Positions 33,622 to 41,350 of a stretch of 41,350 nucleotides of DNA are shown piece after piece. The notes beneath the pieces were generated by a model. It saw only the letters and a list, made by a program, of their open reading frames with translations. It made no database searches and had not been told where the DNA came from. The position numbers and the translations under genes were made by a program. The DNA lies in the NCBI GenBank assembly GCA_031277165.1, contig JAISLT010000013.1, positions 1 to 41,350 of the forward strand, given 5' to 3'. The DNA comes from Spirochaetaceae bacterium (GTDB taxonomy: Bacteria; Spirochaetota; Spirochaetia; Treponematales; Breznakiellaceae). Each line of letters begins with the position of its first letter. Position 1 is the first letter of the stretch.

Positions 33622-34095
33622 ATGGCTAGTTATGTATTGAACGAAGAACAAATGTTCAGCGATATTGCCGACGGCATCGCCATTGTAATTAACAGCGAAA
33701 CCGGCATCTATTACGGCATGAACAACCTGGGAACCTCGGTATTCGAGAACCTGCTCAACGGCGTTTCGACGGAGAATATTCTTGGGGCGCTTAAAAAACT
33801 AAACGGGGCGCCGGCGGATATGGATGAGCGGCTAAGCAACTTTATAGCTCTTTTGCTGGAGAATGGGATACTTATTAAGGGCGGCGGCGGCGATGCGCCT
33901 GCGGCGATCAGTGCGGAAGCGGCGGCGGCCAATAACTTTGCCCTGGAAGTGCGGGAATATAACGACGCCCAGGAACTGCTTCTGGCCGATCCCATCCACG
34001 AAGTGAAGGAAGATACCGGCTGGCAGCCCGATAAATCGGCGCTGGAAACCGACGAGGAAGTGGTCAAGGCAAAGGAAGATAAGGCTAAAGAATAA
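33622..34095 (+). CDS. PqqD-like protein with conserved-looking acidic tail
   Basis: A 157-residue protein. Residues 1-88 fit the PqqD fold (winged-helix peptide-recognition element): VLNEEQMFSDIADGIAIVINSETGIYYGMNNLGTSVFENL and a helical end. PqqD-like proteins usually bind a peptide substrate for a radical SAM or other modifying enzyme. The rest is a flexible Ala-rich linker and an acidic tail containing NDAQELLLADPIHEVKEDTG (residues 114-133), which looks like a defined short motif rather than filler. The start ATG 33622 has GGAGAGGA upstream. The stop shares one base with the next ATG (TAATG). Confidence 0.75.
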   Translation: MASYVLNEEQMFSDIADGIAIVINSETGIYYGMNNLGTSVFENLLNGVSTENILGALKKLNGAPADMDERLSNFIALLLENGILIKGGGGDAPAAISAEAAAANNFALEVREYNDAQELLLADPIHEVKEDTGWQPDKSALETDEEVVKAKEDKAKE

Positions 34096-36128
34096 TGATC
34101 AAAGTTTCGGTAATTATCCCTGTCTACAACACGGCGCCCTATTTGACTCGATGTCTTGACAGCGTTTGTGATCAAACGCTGACGGACATCGAGATACTCT
34201 GTATTAATGACGGCTCCACCGATAGGTCCCTGGAAATTCTGCGGGACTATGAAGGCAGAGACAGCAGGGTAAGGGTCATTAGCTTTGAGCAAAACAAGGG
34301 CGTTTCTGTAGCCCGCAATACCGGCATTGACGCTGCACAGGGCGAGTATATCGGGTTTGTGGACAGTGATGATTATGTGGATCTGGATTTTTATGAAAAA
34401 CTGTATACGGAAGTAAATGGAAATGGGGTGGAAATTGTAAAGGGGCTTGAGCTAAAGATCATTCACCCCGATGGCAGTATTAGTGTTGATAAACATAATG
34501 ACAAAATAAGAAAGAATAAAATACATTTTTGGACAGAATACACAAGTGCAATATTTAACCGTCAATTTATTCAGAGGAACAATATTTACTTCCCCGAAGG
34601 TTTGTTGGTTGGCGAAGATCCGTGTTTTACTCTAAAAGCGTCAATTCTGTCTAAAAGTATTCGGGTTATTGAAAGTGCCCAATATTATTATGTCAGAAGA
34701 GTAAACAGCTTAAACTCGGACATTTGGAATAAAGAAAAGATTCAGTCATACATAAAATATATAGATTATGTTGCCAATTTTGCGGAAAAAGCCGATCTTT
34801 CTCGAGGTGATTATAAAATCTTGTTTAAATGGCTGCTGGAAGATGCACAAAATACATGTAAAAACAAGGCTGGATCGAATAAAAATTATCAAAATTTATT
34901 TGAGCCGCTGTTTAGAAAATTGAAATGCATGGTTGGAATAGATTTGTTGTTTGATGCAACTATATTTCATGGTATTGAATCAAAAACTGATGCGCGAAGT
35001 GGTATTTTTTTTGTCGCATATAACATTCTAAAACAATTAAGTAAGAATAGTCAAATAAATATAACATTATACTTGGAATATTTTAACGCAGTTCTACGGG
35101 AGGCATGTAAAAAAGATGATCTTTTAAAAAAATTTGATATACTTTGTTTAAAGTATAAATCGTCTGTTAAAAATACCGGGTATATAAAAAATCCAAAATT
35201 TTGCCCCGACAGTTTTGATGCGTATATTAATGTTTCATGTTTTTCTTTGTTGTGCGGCGATGATATGGATCGAATTGTTAAATTTTATGTTTTACATGAT
35301 ACAACGCTATTGTTGTTAGATTATGGTGATGAAGGATGGCGTAAAAATCGAAAGGCATTTTGGAATTTTTACGATGATTCATTAACGAAAAATACATATG
35401 GCTTTTGTGTATCTGAATCCGCAAGGCGCGATTTCCTTCGATTTTTCCCTGTACTTGATCCTGCAAAGATGATTGTAACGCCCATAGCGACGGCCCGTAA
35501 ATTCAAACCAAACAGGGATATTGATAAATTAAATGAAATAAAAATGAAGTATAATATGTCCGCCTTGGATACTTATATATTTTCATTTAATTCATATAAC
35601 TTGCGCAAGGGGTTGATTTTTACCGTTGGATGCTATTTGAAGTTTATCGAAAGACATCGGATTAATAACCTGTGTTTTTTATCGGCCGGCGGTGGAGACG
35701 TTTCGTATTACAAAAAAAAAATAGAACAGAATTATGGGGAGCTTTTTCATAGATATAAGAACAGGATATTCATGATTGGGTATATCGATGATGAAGATCT
35801 TGAGATTCTTTACTCTCATGCGCTTTTTACTAGTTATTTAAGTGAGTACGAAGGTTTTGGCATGCCGCCGCTTGAAGCTATGAGCTGCGGTATTCCGGTA
35901 ATAACATCCAACACAAGCAGTTTGCCAGAAGTTGTCGGAGATGCCGCTGTTACAATTGATCCGTATGACGATGAGGCTTGTATTAAAGCTTTTGAGGATT
36001 TATATTTTGATAATATAATACGAAAAGAGTACATTGCAAAAGGCTTTGTGCGAGCGAAAATTTTTACCTGGGAAAAAACAGTAAATGTAATGGCTGACAA
36101 AATGATGAGAGTGTTAGACACGGTGTAA
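34095..36128 (+). CDS. Two-domain glycosyltransferase (GT2 + GT4 fusion)
   Basis: A 677-residue protein. The N-terminal GT-A domain, family 2, spans about residues 1-230: [21 protein letters not shown], and FVDSDDY with the metal-binding DxDD. The C-terminal GT-B domain, family 4, spans about 285-677, with [20 protein letters not shown] and [11 protein letters not shown], the donor-binding EX7E region. It probably adds two sugars in sequence on a lipid carrier in the cytoplasm. The GT4 half is paralogous to the next gene, with near-identical DNA around the donor-site motif. Base composition falls to AT-rich inside this gene, from about 34.4 kb. Confidence 0.88.
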   Translation: MIKVSVIIPVYNTAPYLTRCLDSVCDQTLTDIEILCINDGSTDRSLEILRDYEGRDSRVRVISFEQNKGVSVARNTGIDAAQGEYIGFVDSDDYVDLDFYEKLYTEVNGNGVEIVKGLELKIIHPDGSISVDKHNDKIRKNKIHFWTEYTSAIFNRQFIQRNNIYFPEGLLVGEDPCFTLKASILSKSIRVIESAQYYYVRRVNSLNSDIWNKEKIQSYIKYIDYVANFAEKADLSRGDYKILFKWLLEDAQNTCKNKAGSNKNYQNLFEPLFRKLKCMVGIDLLFDATIFHGIESKTDARSGIFFVAYNILKQLSKNSQINITLYLEYFNAVLREACKKDDLLKKFDILCLKYKSSVKNTGYIKNPKFCPDSFDAYINVSCFSLLCGDDMDRIVKFYVLHDTTLLLLDYGDEGWRKNRKAFWNFYDDSLTKNTYGFCVSESARRDFLRFFPVLDPAKMIVTPIATARKFKPNRDIDKLNEIKMKYNMSALDTYIFSFNSYNLRKGLIFTVGCYLKFIERHRINNLCFLSAGGGDVSYYKKKIEQNYGELFHRYKNRIFMIGYIDDEDLEILYSHALFTSYLSEYEGFGMPPLEAMSCGIPVITSNTSSLPEVVGDAAVTIDPYDDEACIKAFEDLYFDNIIRKEYIAKGFVRAKIFTWEKTVNVMADKMMRVLDTV

Positions 36129-36345
36129 TATTCTTTAGCAATTATTGGGATTGATGGAATTGATACTGAAATGCTACAGAAATACCAAGTCAATGCCAAC
36201 TTCGATGTGATCATGGAAAATGTAAAATCTATTGTGGCCTCGAAAAAGAAGTAAACCTATATTGGTTTTGACAAAATTCGCTTTACCCATGGAGGGGCTG
36301 ATGGTGATCCGGAATCGGTACGTTATTATAACCGAGATTTTTTTC
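36129..36345 (+). pseudogene. Decayed radical-SAM-like fragment
   Basis: Two short stretches in different frames recall the C-terminal half of radical SAM/SPASM-type enzymes: [20 protein letters not shown] followed by IVASKKK and a stop, then GFDKIRFTHGGADGDPES after a frame change and a stop. The start, the iron-sulphur cysteines and the middle are missing. It lies between two GT4-containing genes and is probably debris of a former gene of this locus. Inference from motif memory only. Confidence 0.45.
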
Positions 36346-36409
36346 AATTTTGAAAACTACAAATTGGTTTATTGTGGGGAAAACGAGATGGAGTTTTATC
36401 TAAGGAATA

Positions 36410-37627
36410 ATGATGGATAAATTTAGAATGTTGTTTCAGGCTGATATATTACTGAAGGGGGAAATTAACGAAAATGAGCGAACGGGTATTTACTTTGTTA
36501 CGAAAAACTTGCTTGAGCAATTTAAAAAGGACAAAAGATTTGAGATAACATTAATATTCTTTTTTAATCCGATACCCAATGATGTCTTTGTTAGATTTAA
36601 ACAAAATGAGAAATTTAAAAATTTTCCAACAGTTCGTTTTTACCGAAATTTTGAGGTAAAAGGTATATCAAAGACGATTATTAATCCTATTATAAAGAAT
36701 AGTGATTATGATTTCTGTTTTTCAACAATAGGAGGAAGCCTTCCTGATATACAACTACCGTGTTTTGGTATGTTGCATGATGTCATTCCCTTTTTGTTTG
36801 CTGAATATTACGAAAAATCTGCCCGTCAAGAGGAAAATGATTTTTATCAATGTTCCAAAAAACATTTGAATCGCAATACTTATTATTTTTGTGTATCGAA
36901 TAGTTGTAAAAATGATTATTTGAAATTCTTTTCTGAACAATTAAACCCAAATCATATGATTGTAACACCAATCGCAACAATGCGTTCTTTTGTGTTGCAA
37001 CCTGATATGGGTAAATTGTCGAATTTTTTTAAACGGTATGGGGCAACCAAGATAAAAAGCAATCGGTATATCCTTAGCCTTTCAACTATAGAACCAAGAA
37101 AGAATATTCCTTTTACCATTAGGTGTTTTTCGGAATTTATTGATAAACATCACATAACCGATTTGTTTTTTGTTATTGGTGGAGGAAGTTGGGATTTTAT
37201 ATCCGTAACTATAAAGCAGTCTCTTGATTATGACATAGAAAAAGCATCGGCTACTTGTCGGGACAAAATAATTCGGCTCGGTTATGTTGCAGACGAAGAT
37301 GTAGAAATGCTTTATAGCCATGCCTTAATCTTTACTTTTATTTCAGAATACGAAGGCTTTGGCATGCCTCCACTTGAAGCAATGAGCTGCGGAACTCCGG
37401 TAATAACATCTAATACGAGTAGCTTGCCCGAAGTTGTCGGCGATGCCGCTATTATTATTGATCCGCATGATGCGGAAGCTTGTATTAATGCTTTTGAAAA
37501 TTTATATTTCAATGCCGACTTGCGTGAGGAATACAGTAAGAAAGGCATTAGTCGTGCTAAAATGTTCAGTTGGGAGAAGACTGCCAAGGTAATAACTGAA
37601 AAAATGTTGCAGGTGTATACCAAATAA
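36410..37627 (+). CDS. Family 4 glycosyltransferase
   Basis: A 405-residue single-domain GT-B enzyme that closely parallels the GT4 half of the preceding fusion. It has [45 protein letters not shown] (hinge) and [20 protein letters not shown] with [14 protein letters not shown]. It transfers a sugar from a nucleotide donor, and the acceptor is unknown. Two ATGs are adjacent (36410 and 36413), with TAAGGA upstream. It stands after the decayed fragment and probably arose by tandem duplication of the fusion gene's second half. Confidence 0.88.
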   Translation: MMDKFRMLFQADILLKGEINENERTGIYFVTKNLLEQFKKDKRFEITLIFFFNPIPNDVFVRFKQNEKFKNFPTVRFYRNFEVKGISKTIINPIIKNSDYDFCFSTIGGSLPDIQLPCFGMLHDVIPFLFAEYYEKSARQEENDFYQCSKKHLNRNTYYFCVSNSCKNDYLKFFSEQLNPNHMIVTPIATMRSFVLQPDMGKLSNFFKRYGATKIKSNRYILSLSTIEPRKNIPFTIRCFSEFIDKHHITDLFFVIGGGSWDFISVTIKQSLDYDIEKASATCRDKIIRLGYVADEDVEMLYSHALIFTFISEYEGFGMPPLEAMSCGTPVITSNTSSLPEVVGDAAIIIDPHDAEACINAFENLYFNADLREEYSKKGISRAKMFSWEKTAKVITEKMLQVYTK

Positions 37628-37645
37628 ATAACGAGGGTGTTTAAT

Positions 37646-38539
37646 ATGCTAACGAAAAATGTTATGAACAGGTATCACGATTGGCTTGAAGATCATAAAT
37701 TAATCGGGGGGGGGGGTGATGAATTGTTTCTCCGTTTATTTAGTATTCAAATTGATACTTGTTACAAACCCTTTGTAGTTGAATACAATACAACAACGGA
37801 GAAATTAGAAAGAATTTTTGCACATATAGAAGGGGAGTGGGAAAAATATGGCAAAGACGAGACGTATTGGTCTGTTTTGACAGATCCAAATTTCTTAAAA
37901 AAGGAACTAAATGATGTTGCTTTGGAAAATTTTTACAATTCCGGAAAAAATGACTTAAATCGAATTGAAATAACTTTACAAAGATGCGGGGAATGGGACA
38001 CTTTGCCAAAAGATTCTTGTTTGGAATATGGATGTGGTGTGGGACGGGTTACGTTTCAATTATCTTCCATCTTTAACTCTGTTTCTGGTATTGATATTTC
38101 GCCGGGACATATTGCGTTAGCCGGAAACCGTCTAAAAGATCTTGGTATAAAGAATGTATCTTTACGCACGATACATAAATTGAAAGATTTGCAATCCTTT
38201 GATAAATATAATTTTATTTATAGCGTAATTGTATTACAGCACAATCCGCCGCCGATAATAGCCTGTATTCTAAGGTTCTTTTTTTCGCATCTTAAAACAA
38301 ATGGGATAGTCATGTTTCAGATACCTGTTAATATAAAGGGCTATAAATTTACGGTCGACGAATACCTTGCCAAAATCCATGCGGTAAAAGGCATGGAGAT
38401 GCATATGTTGCCACAGAATGAAATCTTAAGAATTGCCAGAGAAAATGATTGTTGTTTACTTGAAGTTGCTAATGATGCCTGCATAGGCAGCTATTCTACA
38501 TCCATATCTCAAACTTTTCTTTTCAAGAAAATACTTTGA
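37646..38539 (+). CDS. Class I SAM-dependent methyltransferase with G11 tract
   Basis: A 297-residue enzyme. The nucleotide-binding loop is LEYGCGVGR (residues 126-134), followed by [13 protein letters not shown] and [16 protein letters not shown], typical Rossmann methyltransferase motifs. In this locus it probably methylates a sugar and may cap or decorate the glycan. Codons 21-24 (GGGG) are encoded by a run of 11 G. Loss or gain of one base would shift the frame near the start and switch the enzyme off. In this sequence the frame is on. The start ATG 37646 has GAGGG upstream; GTG 37637 is also possible. Its stop overlaps the next gene. Confidence 0.8.
   Translation: MLTKNVMNRYHDWLEDHKLIGGGGDELFLRLFSIQIDTCYKPFVVEYNTTTEKLERIFAHIEGEWEKYGKDETYWSVLTDPNFLKKELNDVALENFYNSGKNDLNRIEITLQRCGEWDTLPKDSCLEYGCGVGRVTFQLSSIFNSVSGIDISPGHIALAGNRLKDLGIKNVSLRTIHKLKDLQSFDKYNFIYSVIVLQHNPPPIIACILRFFFSHLKTNGIVMFQIPVNIKGYKFTVDEYLAKIHAVKGMEMHMLPQNEILRIARENDCCLLEVANDACIGSYSTSISQTFLFKKIL
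37706..37716 (+). repeat. Intragenic G11 homopolymer
   Basis: Eleven consecutive G inside the methyltransferase gene at codons 21-24. It is of a length known to be slippage-prone in bacterial phase-variable genes. Confidence 0.95.
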
Positions 38540-39333
38540 ATAATATAGAAAATACATCGCCAAAGTTTTCCATCATCACAGTTTGCCTTAACGATCCGAA
38601 TTTAGAACAAACCTGCGAAAGCATAGTTAATCAGTCTTTTCAGGATTTTGAATGGATTGTAATTGACGGTGGTTCGGATCGGCAAACGCAGGATATATTT
38701 GAAAAATATAAATATCGCATGAACTATTTTGTTTCTGAAAAAGACAACGGTATATATGATGCAATGAACAAGGGCATTATACAGGCCCATGGTGAATGGT
38801 TTAATTTTATGAACGCAGGGGACAGATTTTATGACAGCGATATATTGAAATTTGTTGTAGGAAAGATTAACGAAGTTAAAATGGATGATAAACCAGATAT
38901 ATTTTATGGTGATGATATTAGTAAAAAAGAAAATGGAATTTTTGTCAGTGATTTACCCTGTTGCATTGATAAATATTTTATGTATAAGGCAACACTTAGA
39001 CATCAGGCCTCATTTATTGTTGCATCATCTTTCAAAAGAATAGGAATATATGATAGTTCATTAAGGGTTTGTTCTGACTATAAATGGTTTTTATGTGCAC
39101 TTAAGCATGGCCTTGAATTCAGAAAAATTACGGGTTGTCCCTTGGCAATTATGGATGGCAACGGAATTGGATCACAGATGACGCATATTCATCTGGAGGA
39201 ACGCAAGTGTGTCCAAAGAGATTTTTTTTCATCGGATGAATTGCCGGCTTTTGCAGTAAGATTAAGCAAGGAAAAGCGTTTAATTGCTATTAATTTTATT
39301 GCCAGTAAGCGGGCGGAAAATAAAAATCACTAG
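38536..39333 (+). CDS. Family 2 glycosyltransferase
   Basis: A 265-residue GT-A enzyme with FSIITVCLND, IVIDGGSDRQTQDIFEKY, EKDNGIYDAMNKG and the MNAGDRF motif in place of the usual DxD. This pattern is typical of WcaE/WcaA-like family 2 enzymes in exopolysaccharide loci. The start is TTG 38536, overlapping the methyltransferase stop as TTGA; no other good start is present before the first strand. It continues the compact, coupled arrangement of the locus. Confidence 0.82.
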   Translation: MNNIENTSPKFSIITVCLNDPNLEQTCESIVNQSFQDFEWIVIDGGSDRQTQDIFEKYKYRMNYFVSEKDNGIYDAMNKGIIQAHGEWFNFMNAGDRFYDSDILKFVVGKINEVKMDDKPDIFYGDDISKKENGIFVSDLPCCIDKYFMYKATLRHQASFIVASSFKRIGIYDSSLRVCSDYKWFLCALKHGLEFRKITGCPLAIMDGNGIGSQMTHIHLEERKCVQRDFFSSDELPAFAVRLSKEKRLIAINFIASKRAENKNH

Positions 39334-40018
39334 AAATAAACTTGTTTCCATCTTAATTCCTGCGTATAACGCTGAGAAATATATTGCCGAAGCAATAGAT
39401 TCTGTGCTTTCGCAGGATTATCAAAATAAAGAGATAATCGTGATAAATGACGGCAGCACCGATTGCACTTTGAAAATTCTGGAACAATACAAAGGGGTAA
39501 TCAAAGTCATTTCAAAAAAGAATGAAGGTGTAGCCGCCGCTCGTAATACAGGATTGGCGGCGGCGAACGGTGATTATATAGCCTGGCTTGATGCGGATGA
39601 CTATTATTGCGCCGGAAAAATTCCGGCGCAGGTGAAGTATTTGGACGAACACCCTGATGCGAAAATAGTTTTTACAAAATATGAAAATTTTTTTGAAGGC
39701 GAACCAAGCGCGGATGTTCTGATTAGAATTAAACTGGAAAAAAATAACCGCTATTGTCAGCCCACGTCTATGTTTAGACGGGAATTAACCGCCAAAGTAG
39801 GCAATCATGATATTTCTTATACGATTGGAGAAGATATTGACTGGATTTTTCGAGCGAAGATTATGTATAATGTTAATCTTGACCATTACATTGATATTCC
39901 TTATTATCGCCGAAGATTTCATACAAATAATTCAATACTCAATATACAATTGGATAAAAACTATAACAACCGTATTATGATGAAATATCTTAAACAAAAA
40001 AGAGAAATTGGGAAATGA
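39284..40018 (+). CDS. Family 2 glycosyltransferase
   Basis: A 244-residue GT-A enzyme: VSILIPAYNAEKYIAEAIDSV, VINDGSTD, EGVAAARNTGLAAANGDYIAW and LDADDY for metal and donor binding. The start is uncertain. The frame opens with TTG 39284 inside the previous gene, a second TTG lies at 39299, and the conserved fold begins about residue 20. The true start may be a non-standard codon near 39320, after GGCGGAAAA. Downstream, its stop overlaps the next gene as ATGA. Acceptor and sugar unknown. Confidence 0.8.
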   Translation: MLLILLPVSGRKIKITRNKLVSILIPAYNAEKYIAEAIDSVLSQDYQNKEIIVINDGSTDCTLKILEQYKGVIKVISKKNEGVAAARNTGLAAANGDYIAWLDADDYYCAGKIPAQVKYLDEHPDAKIVFTKYENFFEGEPSADVLIRIKLEKNNRYCQPTSMFRRELTAKVGNHDISYTIGEDIDWIFRAKIMYNVNLDHYIDIPYYRRRFHTNNSILNIQLDKNYNNRIMMKYLKQKREIGK

Positions 40019-40668
40019 TCAGTGTTATTATTCCGGTATGGAATGGGGAAAACTATCTTGCAGAAGCTGTAAATAGCGTTAATCGGCAAAATTCAGATAC
40101 TGAAATCATTGTTGTGGATGATGGATCAACTGATAATACAGCAAAATTGGCCAAGTCCTTTGGCTGCCGAATTGTTTCGATACCACACAAGGGTTCATCC
40201 GTGGCGCGTAATGTAGGGTTAACAGTTGCAAATGGTGATACTATTATGTTTCTTGATCATGATGATGTTTTAACCGAAGGGTCGCTTGATCGTTTGGATA
40301 AATCATTGATCAGTGGCATTGATTTTGTTTCTGCAAAAGTAAGAGATTTCTTATCACCCGAGTTATCAAACAGCGAGAAATATAAATTGGTTCCAAGGAA
40401 GAAGGCATATGGCGGGTTATTAACCGGTGCGTATCTTTTTAGACAATCTGTTTTTGTAACGGTTGGCGGTTTTAATGAAAGACTTATGACTGGAGAATGT
40501 ATCGATTTATTGTTTCGCTGTTCCGATCTAAAATTGAAGGAATTGAGATTGGATTTTATTTCGGCGCATCGACGTTTACACCTTTTTAATAAAGGCCGCA
40601 TTATGCGGACCCAGGAAAATAAAGATTATTCGGCGATTTTAAGAGAAAAAATAAAAAAAGGGGAGTAA
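40015..40668 (+). CDS. Family 2 glycosyltransferase
   Basis: A 217-residue, rather short GT-A enzyme with MISVIIPVWNGENYLAEAVN, VVDDGSTDNTA, GSSVARNVGL and FLDHDDV (a DHDD variant of the DxD motif). TGAYLFRQSVFVTVGGFNE is the usual acceptor-side helix. The C-terminus (RRLHLFNKGRIMRTQ) resembles small glycosyltransferases found in peptide- or glycan-modification loci. The ATG 40015 start overlaps the preceding stop by four bases. The next gene, a radical SAM protein, starts five bases after its stop. Confidence 0.82.
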   Translation: MISVIIPVWNGENYLAEAVNSVNRQNSDTEIIVVDDGSTDNTAKLAKSFGCRIVSIPHKGSSVARNVGLTVANGDTIMFLDHDDVLTEGSLDRLDKSLISGIDFVSAKVRDFLSPELSNSEKYKLVPRKKAYGGLLTGAYLFRQSVFVTVGGFNERLMTGECIDLLFRCSDLKLKELRLDFISAHRRLHLFNKGRIMRTQENKDYSAILREKIKKGE

Positions 40669-40672
40669 ATGT

Positions 40673-41350
40673 ATGACTAAACAGAAATGGGGCTGGTTTA
40701 AGAAGAATAATATCAATGATATAATCCGACATTTTGAATGGTTTAATATGAGGGATATGTTTAATTTTCGTGTATTTGATATGGTTGGACCTAAAATGTT
40801 TAAGTTATATCTAATCATGCGTTTTTTTGTAACCCGTAAGCCATCAATATCTAAACTTGATATTATGAATACTACAAGATGTACTTTGAATTGCCGAGAT
40901 TGTTGTGCTTTTATACCGCATTATAGACCGGAAAATCATGTTAAGCCGATGGGTTTTGAAAATTTTAAAATGAATTTAGATGGATTATTGGCATCAGTAG
41001 ATCTGATTTATATACTTCAATTTGTTGGTGGTGAACCGTTATTGGACAAGGAATTGGATAAAGAGTTGGAATATGCTGTCTCAAAGCATCAGATTCGTCA
41101 TATATTCATAACTACTAACAGCACAATTATGCCGTCACCTTTATTGATAAAATCCTTGAAAAATAAAAAATGTGCGGTACAGTTGTCTAATTATTCTATG
41201 ATTAAAACATCGGTTCCTTTGTTCTATAATCAATGGTTAACTCTTTTGAAAAATAATGAAATACGATATATCACATATAATGAATTTTATTTTTATACTG
41301 TATGGTCTATTCGTGACTGCAATGTGAACCATGATACCCCCCCCCCCCCC
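40673..41350 (+). CDS. Radical SAM protein, 3' end beyond window
   Basis: The first 226 codons of a gene open to the window edge. The iron-sulphur cluster motif CTLNCRDC (Cys70, Cys74, Cys77) follows DIMNTTR, the usual strand before the cluster, and VGGEPLLD (119-126) is the GGE motif binding S-adenosylmethionine. So it is a radical SAM enzyme, active on a glycan, sugar nucleotide or peptide. The ATG 40673 start has GGGGAG upstream; ATG 40669 closes after two codons. The end of the visible frame is a run of C encoding Pro, so the real C-terminus cannot be read. Any auxiliary cluster domain is out of view. Confidence 0.8.
   Translation, partial: MTKQKWGWFKKNNINDIIRHFEWFNMRDMFNFRVFDMVGPKMFKLYLIMRFFVTRKPSISKLDIMNTTRCTLNCRDCCAFIPHYRPENHVKPMGFENFKMNLDGLLASVDLIYILQFVGGEPLLDKELDKELEYAVSKHQIRHIFITTNSTIMPSPLLIKSLKNKKCAVQLSNYSMIKTSVPLFYNQWLTLLKNNEIRYITYNEFYFYTVWSIRDCNVNHDTPPPP
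41337..41350 (+). repeat. C14 (or longer) homopolymer at window edge
   Basis: Fourteen C in a row run to the last base. They lie in the open frame of the radical SAM gene. True length is unknown. The window may stop here because an assembly could not pass the tract. Confidence 0.9.

Overview
The window looks like part of a spirochaete chromosome, most probably a gut-type Treponema. This is inference from the protein repertoire: multi-copy lipoproteins with cadherin-like and polymorphic-outer-membrane-type repeats, an Rpn-family PD-(D/E)XK protein, a class III nucleotide cyclase and a Cache/HAMP chemoreceptor. It is moderately GC-rich to about 34.4 kb and clearly AT-rich after that. The last bases are a run of 14 C, so the window may end at a contig break.

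1-12.6 kb is a rearranged lipoprotein island. It starts with the 5' end of a membrane protein on the minus strand and an Rpn-type gene whose 3' end is tandemly duplicated. Three full-length paralogous lipoprotein genes (1489-4023, 7333-9654, 9744-12263) follow, all on the minus strand. Each has a closely matching TTGACA-17-TATAAG promoter whose spacer is a GC palindrome. They differ mainly in the number of about 26-residue beta-helix repeats (7, 5 and 9). Between them lie a chimera joining a lipoprotein N-terminus to a class III cyclase catalytic domain (5900-7330), an orphan promoter/5' remnant of a further copy (5491-5767), and a two-gene AT-rich unit of unknown function. Two families of palindromic dispersed repeat occur here; one recurs between trpD and trpC.

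12.6-28.8 kb is ordinary housekeeping and transport: a methyl-accepting chemotaxis protein, an OadG-like protein coupled to an SLC13/ArsB-type permease, a PutP-type sodium symporter, trpD and trpC (TrpC carries an Ala-rich insertion), an operon of a DUF4230 protein with AddB-like and AddA-like recombination nucleases, and an Hsp20 chaperone with a near-perfect sigma-54 promoter.

28.8-41.35 kb is a surface-glycan or glycoconjugate locus reading rightward. An 850-base non-coding stretch carries a second copy of the same 17-base sigma-54 site, followed at once by (CT)44. Then come a Wzm/Wzt ABC exporter, a trio of nucleotidyltransferase, HprK-like kinase and PqqD-like protein, a GT2-GT4 fusion, a decayed radical-SAM-like fragment, a GT4, a methyltransferase containing a G11 tract, three GT2 enzymes and a radical SAM gene that runs into the C14 tract. 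The three simple-sequence tracts suggest that the locus is phase-variable. The PqqD/HprK/nucleotidyltransferase trio with a radical SAM enzyme is the best candidate for an undescribed modification system.
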